The notes beneath the pieces are model-generated. The model had not been told where the DNA came from, ran no database searches, and saw nothing but the letters and a program-made list of their open reading frames with translations. A program made the translations under genes and the position numbers. From Blastobasis lacticolella (Eukaryota > Arthropoda > Insecta > Lepidoptera > Blastobasidae), in NCBI GenBank assembly GCA_905147135.1, contig LR990053.1:136501-200500 (forward strand): a DNA stretch of 64,000 nucleotides. Reading direction: 5' to 3'. Shown here one piece after another: positions 33,921 to 46,300 of this stretch (position 1 is the first letter of the stretch; every line of letters starts with the position of its first letter).

Positions 33921-34178
33921 GGCCGTGTGGAGTCCGGCAGAGTAAAATAGCACCAACCCCTTACACTCGTGGGTGTCGTACAAGACGACAAATGTTTTGA
34001 GACAACAAATCTAGAGTTTACGTAGGCTGGAAAATGAGCAGCCGCGTTTTCCATTGTTATATATAAGACTTCATCCCACCCGCCAAGCGTGGAGACTATG
34101 GCAATAACCTCCCCTTTCGCGGGAGAGGTCCTAAGTACTGCAGTGGACTGTTATGAGCTGTGATGATAATGATGATGA
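33921..34178 (+). mobile_element. Dispersed repeat family E in the P2 left arm
   Basis: Full-length copy starting GGCCGTGTGGAGTCC and ending in a GATGATAATGATGATG run. Directly followed by a SINE B. Mirrored at 51864-52121. Confidence 0.75.
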
Positions 34179-34450
34179 CTTTGGTGTTAATGTCACGGTT
34201 GTGTTCTCGCGCGCGAAGGCCAGGGGTCCGCCTTGACCATGACCCGGGATTTAGCAGATCACGTAATTACAATGGATCGATTGCCATCTGACCTCCGTGA
34301 CCTGACCAGATTGGATCATAGTTACACATTCAGTCGCCTCATTGTGCAGGTTCCGTCACGATGTTTTTCCTCGCCGTAAGAGCATCGGTTACTGTTCAAC
34401 TAATGTTTAATAAATGTATGAGTCGGACCCCTTAACCATTCGACTAATAA
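34178..34450 (-). mobile_element. SINE B body in the P2 left arm
   Basis: Minus-strand body with only a remnant of the head (near 34420-34450). Mirrored at 51592-51864. Confidence 0.7.
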
Positions 34451-36054
34451 TTTATTAACTTTTTTTCCTAAATATATTTTTTTTACAACATAAATAAAAT
34501 AATGTTTTTTAAATACATTAAACTTATAAAAATAAATATATTATTATTAATTAGGTATTACAACAACCAACTTATTTCAGTGCAATAATCGGTAAAAATA
34601 TTGCACGCGTGTGTTACTGGCAGTGGCAGGTACAGTTAGCATTTACTGTTGGCAGCTCAGCTCGTGGCAGATACTCGCAGTAGCAGCAGCGGATACGCCC
34701 GCGTAGGATTCAGTTAACTATAGCGAGATCGCGTATTGGATTTCAGGAGGTTTATTAATAGTAGCCTATCTATTCTGTTCTGGAGTACAATCTACAAAAC
34801 TCAAAATCCATTAAGCATTTTGATTCTTAATGATAATATATTATACTCTGTTGTACATACCTACTGGTGAACTGGTATCCTATACCGGACAGTATCTAGG
34901 GGAAGACCTGGCGATCTGTGCTACAGGTTTAATTGTGAAATCTACTACAGACGTCAGTTCTCTCACATTATGTGTATTTTATTGAGTTGGTTATTTGGCA
35001 GTTGTGAAGAGAAAATAAAGAATGTTTTTATTATTTTATTATTTTTACGTGAATTTACGTGTAAACCCTCTCAAAGTCACTTTTCTTTTTGGTAACTATA
35101 TTGTGGCCGAAAAGCGAAACTGCCTTTAGGATGTGAGGCAGACCGGCATTTTGTACTTCTAGAACCCACACAAGAGGATATGTAAGTACTACCGCTACGA
35201 AAAGTCGAAAAATAAAGAATGTACATGTTGTACACAACATACCAACGTTTTGTGGGTCTCCTGAGCCTCTACTACCGCTACAAGGTGGGTTTTTTCTTGT
35301 ACTCGACGACGTAGTATAACCTACGGCGCCCATATAGTCTGATAATCATCTGGCACCCACAGCACAAGTTTTGCTCAGTTTGGAATATAACAGGTGGCTC
35401 TGTAGACACAACTAGGTGTCCTAGTTTAAGTTCAAACTTGAACTTGACACACGTCACGTCTATGTCTAGGTCTATGTCTAAAGCATATAACGCTTTCTCG
35501 AAAAATTAATAGGCCCTAGTCTCCACGTTACAAGGCGAGGCGAGGCGTTTCGAGGCGATTCGTGGCGAGGCGGGGTTTAAAATGAATTAGCGCCAGCGGA
35601 TTCTCCTGGGAGCAGTGACGAGGGTCGCTATACCATTAAAAGTTAGATTACTGACCAATCCGAACGGGTTTGAATAATATCGGAGCGGCTAGAAGCTCGC
35701 CGACTAGCTAACAGAATCTTTCATCGGTTCCTTATTGCTTTGATAGACTGTGTAGGTGTTTGTGTGATTAATTTTGTTTTTACTAGGTACGCTGCAGGTG
35801 TTTTAGAACGCGCTATCGACCATGCCCGTGAATTTTTTAGTACGACGACTGGATTTTCGTTTTGTCCTAAGTTTCAGGGTAATCTTACCCAAACCAAATC
35901 AGCGCATCCTTCATTCTACAATTTTCTACCCGATATCTCTCATAAATGCAACATCCCTTCGGCCGCGACAAACATTGCCATCTAGGCAGTTTAGGAGTCT
36001 TCCTTTGAGTCTTGTAATAGGAAAATTGACCTTTAGTCTGACCTGAAAATAATC
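34451..36054. other. Unassigned arm DNA
   Basis: 34451-34560 is very AT-rich. A SINE C tail remnant lies at 35345-35400. Near 35535-35575 a GAGGCGAGGCG-like short tandem occurs. A minus frame of 92 codons (35055-35333) is unrecognised. Confidence 0.35.
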
Positions 36055-36185
36055 TAGCGGAATTTACCGGCTTTTACGGACTATAACATCAATCAGCGAA
36101 GACCTGTAATTGGATTTCTGTCTCGTAAGAATATTAATATTATGTTGTTGGATAGCTGTTAGTCTTCCAAATAAAATAAATCTCT
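36055..36185 (+). repeat. Family H, LINE 3' tail, second copy
   Basis: GACCTGTAATTGGATTTC to TAGCTGTTAGTCTTCC and AAATAAAATAAAT. Mirrored at about 49857-49987. Confidence 0.5.
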
Positions 36186-36217
36186 TTTAAACTACGCCTT
36201 CTATACATAAAAAAAAA

Positions 36218-36558
36218 CATCTTGGCGTTACGTCCCGGCTGTGCTCTCGAGCACGAGGGCCCGAGGTCCGCCTTGACCATGATCCAGGATTTGACAGGTC
36301 AGGTAATTACAGTGGAGCGACTGCCATCTGACCTCCATGACCCTGCTACCAGAGGAACTTGACCAGATTGGATCGTGGTTACACATCCAGTCGCCTGACG
36401 TGCAGATTTCATCACGATGTTTTTCCTCACCGTAAGAGCATCGGTTAGTATTCAACTAGTGTACATAACTCAGAAAACAGTCATTGGTAAATGGCCAGAG
36501 CGGGATTCGAACCTCTGGCTTACGAGTCGTATACTCTAACCGCTCGGCCACCGACGCT
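36218..36558 (-). mobile_element. SINE B, complete, in the P2 left arm
   Basis: The best copy in the window: a tRNA-like head at 36492-36558 with a clear box B (GTTCGAATCCC on the minus strand) and a complete body ending CCAAGATG plus an A/T run. The head lacks pairing acceptor arms. Mirrored at 49484-49824. Confidence 0.88.
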
Positions 36559-36566
36559 CAGTAGAC

Positions 36567-36791
36567 TCACTATACATACTCGTAGTTCATAGCAAAGTCG
36601 CTTCCCGCCGTCTGTCCCTATGTATCTAAGTACGTTTAGATCTTTTACACTACGAATTACACTATAAACAAGAAAAAAAGAGGAGGTAGATATAGAGTAG
36701 GTGTAAAGTAGGTGTACCTGTAGAGTAGATGTAGGGTGGGGTAGTGTAGGGGTATAATGATACGCGAACGAAGTCGCGCCGGCTCCACTAG
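36567..36791 (+). mobile_element. Non-autonomous Helitron-like element in the P2 left arm
   Basis: Starts near TCACTATACATACTCG and ends CTAG (36788-36791) followed by T. The end region GAACGAAGTCGCGCC is of the same type as 17639-17854. It begins 9 bp beyond the SINE B head. The 5' junction base is C rather than A, so the start may be off by a few bases. Mirrored at 49251-49475. Confidence 0.65.
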
Positions 36792-39060
36792 TTACCAATA
36801 AATCACCTGGCATACTTTCCTTTAATTAAATGCCTTAAAAATAACTATCAATGTACAATTTGTGTCGTGACGCGAGCCGCCCCGCCAGAGCCTTCAACGT
36901 CAGACTTTAATTAAAACGTCTTACCTCCCCGCTGCGGACGATCTCGTCGCCGTGGAGAAAGTTACAAAATTCCGAGATAACTTTGATTATGGCTCACATT
37001 TTTTCGGCGAACTCGCCCTAGCTCGCTACATGTTGTCGAAAAATGCTTGCCGTCTTTGCGACAAATTAATGGCGGTACAATATCAGGCCAGTGCAGCCGG
37101 TTAGCGTCGCATGAATCACGGTTTATTTGACAAATTAAAAGTGTCCGCGAAGCGAGGTTGCCGCTACAACACTAGCCTTGCACTTTTCATGCACTTTATT
37201 TCTATACGAATAAAGGCTGCAATTGAAAGCCGCGGTTACCGGGTTGGCGGAAATTCGCTGCAGTTGCCATTAGACGTCATAATAATTATGACAAGTGACG
37301 TCACGAGCCGAGTCTGCCCGGAGCGCTCAGACTGCGCAGTTATGAAAATTTCCTTACAATAACAGCGCAATGTTCTTTTGATTTACTTTTTATTTCACCG
37401 TTGCTGTCCTATTCAGCCTGACAGTGAAAAAGCGTCGGTCCTATTAAAAGTGTATCGCATTCCAATAGGTGGACTGTATACTTTTTCGAGTTGTATAGAT
37501 AACAATCCGAGAAAATTCAAATGACGTCACCCTTCACATCTGTGCACGAATTCCCTCCAATAATTCAGTTCAAAAGTACTTTAACGGCGAACACAAAGCG
37601 TGTTTACCTCTACGCAAGGGTTGGCAAGCTTCCAAACTTTAAGGGACCCACTTATACTTGATGGGACAAATTGACAATTGAAAAATGAAGATTGATAAAA
37701 TCCGGCCTAGATTCGGAGCATCAATAAGGTGCGGGGTGCGGGGCGGGGCGCGGGATTCAAATAAAAACCTCAATTTCAAGGCTCGAGCTAACGAACCCTC
37801 GTGGCGACGACGATGATTAATGGACTGCCGAACAGAACAACCTTCTTTGTTTATTCTGCAGTGGACAGCCGGTGACCGACATAACTTGAGCCCCTGTAAA
37901 CGCCTCAGGTCGCAGACACGCGGCGGAGGCGCGGAGGCGACGGCTCAGCGTACACTGGGGCCATCAAATTTCCTTTTGTTGCCGACATTCGGGTGAATGA
38001 AACAGGAACAATCTTGCTGCTGTGCCGTTTTTAAATGTGGAAATACGGCCAGTTGAAATACAATACAAACTGCTTAGTTTGTTAAGTAACGCAGAAAGAA
38101 ATGTAAGTATTAAAATATTTATTATTCTGTGCTGGTACGTTTAGAGATAGAGCCGGGAAGTATTCTGTTCTGAAGTTATTCTGGGCTACACATACAGTTT
38201 CAATATTTATATTTAAGGAAAAGGTATTCGACAGACTGACAGATGTTTTACAAAGACATTGCTTACTAGTAAGGGATTTTTATGCACAGACGAAATGACA
38301 GGCCACCAGTCCACTAATGTAAAGTGCTGCGGAGTGCCCCTGACTGACAAAAAGTGGAATAAACATCTTCATCAGTTCAGCCGCAGAACTTACGATCACT
38401 GTCGGAATGAGACCCCTCACGCCTCGCACACAAACAAGGAGTGAAAGTCGTATATATTCCAAGACGCCACCTCCTGCCCTCATGAAGGACAACTTTAACA
38501 AGGTTTAGAAAGCGCGAAAGTTCCACTGAACCCGATAATAAAATAAACCGCGTCGTGTCTCGCCGTGTCCCGCGTCCCGCGGGATCCCACCGCCGAATCC
38601 CGGACTCCGGGAATGGAACGCTAAGACTTGTCGTAACTAACTTTTCACCTCCAAATTACGCCAATAATCGTAATAAAAACTGCGCATCGGCTACACGTTT
38701 GTTTAGTAGGGCGGTTGTTAAGTGTTTCTTTCCTGTACTACATTATAGTACATACTCCTAGTAGGTACGTGGCCTGTCTTCACTAATTAAAAGTGGTAGC
38801 CAGGCCCAGCAGTAGACTAAAATACTGGAAGCGCAAAAATGCTCAACCTACATTTAGTATGCAAATCTATGTTTTTGAAGAGCACTTAGTATTTTTGTAC
38901 AGCAGTTAATTAGCTGCAATTATACATTTCTAAGGTGGCTGTAACAACAAATAAACTTAATTTATATTTTAGTTACCCTTGTTGTTTCGTCAGTGTCAGT
39001 GTCTTGAGCTAATGTCATGAAGGCAAAGTCCATATATTACATCCGTACAACAGAAAATAA
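36792..39060. other. Longest non-repetitive stretch of the P2 arm
   Basis: About 2.2 kb without a recognised repeat. It includes G+C-rich parts (36870-36960, 37730-37755, 37915-37945), two TGACGTCA palindromes (near 37298 and 37523) and a third GTCCCG/CGGGA island at 38560-38625. No open frame has a recognised domain. It is the best place in the arm to look for host regulatory or exonic DNA. Mirrored at about 46982-49250. Confidence 0.4.
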
Positions 39061-39069
39061 ATATTTAAA

Positions 39070-39480
39070 TAAATAACCGTGGAAAAATTCACACAGAGCC
39101 ATCTAGCCCCAAAATAAGTAAAGGTTGTACTAGTGCTAGTTGACTGATATACTACATATTGTATACTTTTTAAATACATACTGCTTACCATCAGGCAGGC
39201 CGTAAGTTTAAGTATTAGTGGTATAAAAAAAACTTATTATACATAGACGAATTGACGACCTGAGTGGTTCACTGGTCCACATGCCAGTCAGCCACGCAAG
39301 AGGTCCCGGGTTCGATTCCCGGCCGGACATTTACGGGTCTGGGTGTTATATGTATAATAAGTATGTATTTAAAAGTATATAAGTAGTATATCAGTTAGCT
39401 AGCACCCATAGTACAAGCTTTGCTTAGTTTAGGTTAGGCTAGATGGCGCTGTGTGAATTTGTCCACGATTATTTATTTTA
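39070..39480 (+). mobile_element. SINE C pair with nested family A fragment
   Basis: A complete SINE C runs plus-strand from its head (39257-39329) to about 39480. Just left of it, 39070-39240 is an inverted SINE C tail split by a family A fragment (39183-39230). Mirrored at 46563-46973. One base is missing from the right arm here (39069 region). Confidence 0.7.
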
Positions 39481-40271
39481 TTTATTTATTTATTTATAGA
39501 ACACCCAAGCCTATCAGAAATTAAATTTCAGCATTAAAATTTCTGCCAGGCAGGGAATCAAATCAAAAATGAATAGAAGAAGTTTTTTCTGTTGAATATT
39601 TTTAACCCCCGAGGGAAAAGAGAAATGAGATGAACTTCATGGGAGGCTGTCCTATGCTGTTTTTGACAGTACGCGGTCAACATTTCGCTTAAATCAACCT
39701 TTGGCTAAATTCACTAATAATATTGCCTACCGCGCGCGCTGGGGCAGGAAAGGCTCTAAAAAGGCGGCTGAGGACTTATTCACTGGAGATTTTTAACGAA
39801 AGATAATCTGAAAAAATCCGAGACCCTGTTAACACCCGCTGAGGGAAAAGCTGACTTAATGCTGAGAGGATAGGGTGCGTTGTTCAGTAGCGGCCAGCGA
39901 CGTGATAGCCGATACAGGCATAGTGGTGTGCTACGATATACGTACGTACTCTGCAGGAAGTCGATAGGATTACAAAGCCTCAATATTATGATAGGTACAC
40001 ATAATAGAAAGAGTCTGATACAGCCATGATAATCAGTGTGCAAAACATAAGTCCTAAACAAAAAATAAAAGGATTACAGTCTCCCTCCACAGCACACATA
40101 TTCCCTCTTACCCATTTTAGTGCTAGTTTTAGAGACACTGTCATTAAACAAACTAATAAAGAAGAAGTTATGCCAAATAAGGATTAATTACGCTGGATGG
40201 ACCTTGCGCCAAGATAATGATGACGACACCAGTGTCATCATCAATGTTAGCAGGTAATAGTAGAGTAGATA
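39481..40271. other. Unassigned arm DNA
   Basis: No recognised repeat. A minus frame of 93 codons (39780-40061) is unrecognised. Confidence 0.35.
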
Positions 40272-40453
40272 TCACCAGATATTATAAAACTAAGCCCCAC
40301 GCCGCGACTGTTTCTCTGTCTGTTCGCGATAAACTCAAAAAATAATAAACAGATTTTGCGATTTCCACCAAAATATTGAGGTATTAAGGAAAGTTTAGGT
40401 GTATAATTTGTTATGGTATATTGTTACTACCCGTTCGAAGCCGAGATCTCTAG
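40272..40453 (+). mobile_element. Non-autonomous Helitron-like element in the P2 left arm
   Basis: TC at 40272 follows A; CTAG at 40450-40453 is followed by T. The interior block CTGTTCGCGATAAACTC is shared with the P1 inner copies (near 4850, 6430 and 7450), which therefore hold fragments of the same family. Mirrored at 45590-45771. Confidence 0.68.
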
Positions 40454-42444
40454 TGTTCAATAAAAAGCTTTGTGTTCAGTTGTTTGGGAAATATTTGTGT
40501 ACATGTAAACTTTGTCGACATCAATCGCTACATCTGTTTTTTGATCTTCACACCTACAATTGCTCTGTCGTGATATCTTTGTGATAAAAATCCTCTTTCT
40601 TTCTTTGAACAAACACATTACCTACTACAATAAAACGCCTCGCCCCTTCCGCAAACGTCCGTCGCCCTCACACCGGGATTCTCGCCCCTACGCGATCTCC
40701 GGGGATATTACACCTTCGGCACGCCATCAGCTCTGAATCTATCTTCATTCAGCCCGGCTTCATTTACAGGATTACCGCAGGCGGCCGCGGGCTCAAACTG
40801 TTTATTTTTCGTACTTCACCCGCTGTTTATGTGAAGATTTTGCGCGGGTGTAGGTTGTGGGAGGACAGGTTTGTACCGGCCTCACATCACTAGGCCACAG
40901 GCGAACAGTTTTCATACAGTTTTCGCGAGATACTTGGCACGAAGTATCCCTAGGTCTGCTCTAGGTCATGTCACCTATGCATGCATCAGTAGATTAGATA
41001 AGATAGCAGCTTCAAGTGGCTACAGATCTATGCTGAATATAAACCTGCGTGCTTGTTTGCCACCCCTTTAATAAAAAAAAACCATTTACACTGAATGTTA
41101 TGACTAGAGAAATCACTGAGTTCTATAATTTATAAATTCCTTTATCATTTGGCTGCTGCCCATTTTGTGGTCCACAGAGGTTGAAGCTGATCTGTTTCTA
41201 AGACAAGTCGCCTTATCCCGAAATTCAATGTGGTTTTAGCGGGAACGGGTCCGGAACGTATTCTAAAAGCTAATATTCTACTATGCCGGACACGACACGG
41301 TAATTGTAAAGCGTTGCCTCTAGTTTTGACATATTTTAGATTACTGTTGTTCTTTATGGCAATCGGCAGATAAGCCACGTAACGGATAGTGGTTTCCGCT
41401 GCCTAGGACATTAGCATCACGTGCATTATCATAAATTTAAAAGCGTTGCTCTCGTCGGTACAGAATCCCAATCGAGCAATACGTTGCCCAACTCTGAAAC
41501 CCCGGAACACGGAGATTTTGCCTAGTTATTTTTGTAGTTTATAAAATAATTCTTGCGTCTACAACTCGAGTGGTTTTTGAGCGCTTGAGCGTGGAATTGT
41601 TCCGTGTTATTGTCAACATAGCCTCAAAACATACATTTCCGGCTATATTTCCTAGGAAATGTAAACCTTCGACAAACCATTTTACATTTTTATAAATTGA
41701 CTCGCCATTATATACATTTCCCAGGAAATGAATAATATAATTCCTAGATGTCACACAATTGCAATTATAATATCTTCTGGGATGATGATGCCGTGGTGCC
41801 TAGCATTTATTTTATATTGTATGACGTTCATAAGTGTTTGTAAAAACCTAAACTGAATAAACGTATTTGATTTGATTTAATTTGAATAAATCTCAAAATC
41901 AGAATCACATTTCTCTGGCAGCAAATACTAGGCCCATCCACTGCCAAAGCCAGGGTTCCACATTGAGCACTAGAGCACTGTTTGTCGTGTCTACGTATAA
42001 TAAATGTCTTCTCTCTGTCTCAGAGCTAAATCTGTCCCGATTCGAGCCGACTTCATTTACTGGATTACCGCACCCGGCGGCCGCGAGCTAAAACTGTTTA
42101 TTTTCCTGGCGGCTCTCCGCTGTTGCCTCTTTTCCCGCTGAATATTAATTATGTTAGCTTTCCTGACTTGGAAAAAAATAGAGGTTGAAGTGGAAAAGTC
42201 GATGTAGACATTAGTCATAATCCTTTTTTTATGAGGTAGGTAAATAGTAAAAGAAAATATAAATAAAAGTGAATAGAGAAATATGCCTGTCTAGGAACGT
42301 ATTATTTACTCTAGCCTCTAGCATATTCAGGTGAATACGATTAATTTCTAGGTATCTAGTAGTGAGGCGCTATACCTTTAATTTACTAGTAATTAAAGGA
42401 GTTTGGAGCACAAATATTTACGCAGTATTGGTTTCTAAACTAAT
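40454..42444. other. Arm DNA near the P2 centre with repeat fragments
   Basis: Holds a family A scrap (41045-41085), a decayed family E on the minus strand (41150-41310), a family A/G-like piece (41365-41505), a LINE tail with ATTTGATTTGATTT (41825-41885), and a duplicated motif: CTTCATTTAC, GGATTACCGCA and GGCGGCCGCG at 40759-40815 and again at 42050-42100. No gene recognised. Confidence 0.45.
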
Positions 42445-42741
42445 AGCTCTAAAAAGCTAGCAGTACAAAGTGAGCAAAAATAAAAAAAAATATGGTCAAA
42501 ATTTGTTGCTAATTTGTGGCTAATTAGTTGCCGAAAAATCGATTTTGTTGCTCTTGCCGATTTCGGGAAATCGTCAACAATGCTAGCTTCAACATAAGCT
42601 GGCATGGACTTTAAGATAAAATCATAAATTAAATATACAAAATCACTACAAATTAGTTGCTTAAATTATTTTTATTTGCTTTGCTTGCTTAAATGTCGAT
42701 TTTTTTATAGAAAAAAAAACGAAATAAATTTGTTGCTCATC
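42445..42741 (+). repeat. P2 central element, left-arm copy
   Basis: Direct counterpart of 28824-29120 and mirror of 43302-43598. It joins the hairpin-bearing tandem units at 42742. Confidence 0.88.
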
Positions 42742-43343
42742 TCAGAACTGTTAAGTATCACTCGGAGAACCAGCAACTAAATAGACACCCACAGATCGGG
42801 TGTCTAAAAAATTGGTGGCTAACAAACCGGCCATGCTTGCTTGAATGTCGATTTTTCCGGTAAAAATCAGAGAAATAAATTTGTTGCTCATCTCAGAACT
42901 GTTAAGTATCACTAGCAGAACCAGCAACTAAATAGACACCCTATGATCGGGTGTCTAAAAAATTGGCGACTAACAAACCGGCCATGCTTGCTTGAATGTA
43001 TCACTTGCAGAACCAGATTCTCTGATTTCCACTGAAAAAATCGACATTCAAGCAAGCATGGCCGGTTTGTTATTCACCAATTTTTTAGACACCCAATCTG
43101 TGGGTGTCTATTTAGTTGCTGGTTCTGCTAGTGATACTTAACAGTTCTGAGATGAGCAACAAATTTATTTCTCTGATTTTTACCGGAAAAATCGACATTC
43201 AAGCAAGCATGGCCGGTTTGTTAGCCACCAATTTTTTAGACACCCGATCTGTGGGTGTCTATTTAGTTGCTGGTTCTCCGAGTGATACTTAACAGTTCTG
43301 AGATGAGCAACAAATTTATTTCGTTTTTTTTTCTATAAAAAAA
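42700..43343. repeat. Hairpin-bearing tandem units around the P2 axis
   Basis: Two units of about 151 bp lie on each side of the axis (right: 43041-43191 and 43192-43343; left mirrored). Each has a 9-bp stem hairpin, TAGACACCC paired with GGGTGTCTA (42782-42806, 42933-42957, 43086-43110, 43237-43261), followed outward by a TTGCTGGTTCTG block and CTAG or a variant. A hairpin shortly before CTAG, followed by T, resembles a Helitron 3' end, and duplicated ends have been described for lepidopteran Lep1 Helitrons; that assignment is tentative because the sequence beyond CTAG is also repeated. Confidence 0.6.
43000..43043. other. P2 spacer
   Basis: Forty-four bases separate the arms. The first part (ATCACTTGCAGAACCAG) is itself a diverged piece of the adjoining tandem unit. 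Confidence 0.85.
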
Positions 43344-46300
43344 TCGACATTTAAGCAAGCAAAGCAAATAAAAATAATTTAAGCAACTAATTTGTAGTGA
43401 TTTTGTATATTTAATTTATGATTTTATCTTAAAGTCCATGCCAGCTTATGTTGAAGCTAGCATTGTTGACGATTTCCCGAAATCGGCAAGAGCAACAAAA
43501 TCGATTTTTCGGCAACTAATTAGCCACAAATTAGCAACAAATTTTGACCATATTTTTTTTTATTTTTGCTCACTTTGTACTGCTAGCTTTTTAGAGCTAT
43601 TAGTTTAGAAACCAATACTGCGTAAATATTTGTGCTCCAAACTCCTTTAATTACTAGTAAATTAAAGGTATAGCGCCTCACTACTAGATACCTAGAAATT
43701 AATCGTATTCACCTGAATATGCTAGAGGCTAGAGTAAATAATACGTTCCTAGACAGGCATATTTCTCTATTCACTTTTATTTATATTTTCTTTTACTATT
43801 TACCTACCTCATAAAAAAAGGATTATGACTAATGTCTACATCGACTTTTCCACTTCAACCTCTATTTTTTTCCAAGTCAGGAAAGCTAACATAATTAATA
43901 TTCAGCGGGAAAAGAGGCAACAGCGGAGAGCCGCCAGGAAAATAAACAGTTTTAGCTCGCGGCCGCCGGGTGCGGTAATCCAGTAAATGAAGTCGGCTCG
44001 AATCGGGACAGATTTAGCTCTGAGACAGAGAGAAGACATTTATTATACGTAGACACGACAAACAGTGCTCTAGTGCTCAATGTGGAACCCTGGCTTTGGC
44101 AGTGGATGGGCCTAGTATTTGCTGCCAGAGAAATGTGATTCTGATTTTGAGATTTATTCAAATTAAATCAAATCAAATACGTTTATTCAGTTTAGGTTTT
44201 TACAAACACTTATGAACGTCATACAATATAAAATAAATGCTAGGCACCACGGCATCATCATCCCAGAAGATATTATAATTGCAATTGTGTGACATCTAGG
44301 AATTATATTATTCATTTCCTGGGAAATGTATATAATGGCGAGTCAATTTATAAAAATGTAAAATGGTTTGTCGAAGGTTTACATTTCCTAGGAAATATAG
44401 CCGGAAATGTATGTTTTGAGGCTATGTTGACAATAACACGGAACAATTCCACGCTCAAGCGCTCAAAAACCACTCGAGTTGTAGACGCAAGAATTATTTT
44501 ATAAACTACAAAAATAACTAGGCAAAATCTCCGTGTTCCGGGGTTTCAGAGTTGGGCAACGTATTGCTCGATTGGGATTCTGTACCGACGAGAGCAACGC
44601 TTTTAAATTTATGATAATGCACGTGATGCTAATGTCCTAGGCAGCGGAAACCACTATCCGTTACGTGGCTTATCTGCCGATTGCCATAAAGAACAACAGT
44701 AATCTAAAATATGTCAAAACTAGAGGCAACGCTTTACAATTACCGTGTCGTGTCCGGCATAGTAGAATATTAGCTTTTAGAATACGTTCCGGACCCGTTC
44801 CCGCTAAAACCACATTGAATTTCGGGATAAGGCGACTTGTCTTAGAAACAGATCAGCTTCAACCTCTGTGGACCACAAAATGGGCAGCAGCCAAATGATA
44901 AAGGAATTTATAAATTATAGAACTCAGTGATTTCTCTAGTCATAACATTCAGTGTAAATGGTTTTTTTTTATTAAAGGGGTGGCAAACAAGCACGCAGGT
45001 TTATATTCAGCATAGATCTGTAGCCACTTGAAGCTGCTATCTTATCTAATCTACTGATGCATGCATAGGTGACATGACCTAGAGCAGACCTAGGGATACT
45101 TCGTGCCAAGTATCTCGCGAAAACTGTATGAAAACTGTTCGCCTGTGGCCTAGTGATGTGAGGCCGGTACAAACCTGTCCTCCCACAACCTACACCCGCG
45201 CAAAATCTTCACATAAACAGCGGGTGAAGTACGAAAAATAAACAGTTTGAGCCCGCGGCCGCCTGCGGTAATCCTGTAAATGAAGCCGGGCTGAATGAAG
45301 ATAGATTCAGAGCTGATGGCGTGCCGAAGGTGTAATATCCCCGGAGATCGCGTAGGGGCGAGAATCCCGGTGTGAGGGCGACGGACGTTTGCGGAAGGGG
45401 CGAGGCGTTTTATTGTAGTAGGTAATGTGTTTGTTCAAAGAAAGAAAGAGGATTTTTATCACAAAGATATCACGACAGAGCAATTGTAGGTGTGAAGATC
45501 AAAAAACAGATGTAGCGATTGATGTCGACAAAGTTTACATGTACACAAATATTTCCCAAACAACTGAACACAAAGCTTTTTATTGAACACTAGAGATCTC
45601 GGCTTCGAACGGGTAGTAACAATATACCATAACAAATTATACACCTAAACTTTCCTTAATACCTCAATATTTTGGTGGAAATCGCAAAATCTGTTTATTA
45701 TTTTTTGAGTTTATCGCGAACAGACAGAGAAACAGTCGCGGCGTGGGGCTTAGTTTTATAATATCTGGTGATATCTACTCTACTATTACCTGCTAACATT
45801 GATGATGACACTGGTGTCGTCATCATTATCTTGGCGCAAGGTCCATCCAGCGTAATTAATCCTTATTTGGCATAACTTCTTCTTTATTAGTTTGTTTAAT
45901 GACAGTGTCTCTAAAACTAGCACTAAAATGGGTAAGAGGGAATATGTGTGCTGTGGAGGGAGACTGTAATCCTTTTATTTTTTGTTTAGGACTTATGTTT
46001 TGCACACTGATTATCATGGCTGTATCAGACTCTTTCTATTATGTGTACCTATCATAATATTGAGGCTTTGTAATCCTATCGACTTCCTGCAGAGTACGTA
46101 CGTATATCGTAGCACACCACTATGCCTGTATCGGCTATCACGTCGCTGGCCGCTACTGAACAACGCACCCTATCCTCTCAGCATTAAGTCAGCTTTTCCC
46201 TCAGCGGGTGTTAACAGGGTCTCGGATTTTTTCAGATTATCTTTCGTTAAAAATCTCCAGTGAATAAGTCCTCAGCCGCCTTTTTAGAGCCTTTCCTGCC

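Larger units (their letters stand above)
29122..42999 (+). repeat. Palindrome P2, left arm (13.9 kb)
   Basis: This arm is the reverse complement of 43044-56918. Paired coordinates sum to 86043 near the centre, 86042 beyond about 39069, and 86040 beyond the poly-A tract near 32745, so length changes are only a few bases. Substitutions I can see are 30774/55266, 30875/55165 and 33454/52588. Apart from the central 90 bp the arms look above 99.9% identical. No host gene was recognised in the arm; its contents are listed separately. Confidence 0.95.

Noticed and set aside
36492..36558. tRNA gene (minus strand)
   Set aside because: A good box B is present, but it is the head of SINE B, repeated with the same body at several loci.
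37270..37530. TGACGTCA sites as a CRE-regulated promoter
   Set aside because: The motif also appears by itself elsewhere (for example near 13453) and no transcription unit is evident.
41640..41730. Pair of TTCC-N2-GGAA palindromes as STAT-like sites
   Set aside because: Two short palindromes 70 bp apart are too weak without a gene or conservation.
42700..43343. CRISPR-like array
   Set aside because: Only two units per side, with no unique spacers of constant length, in a eukaryotic transposon setting.
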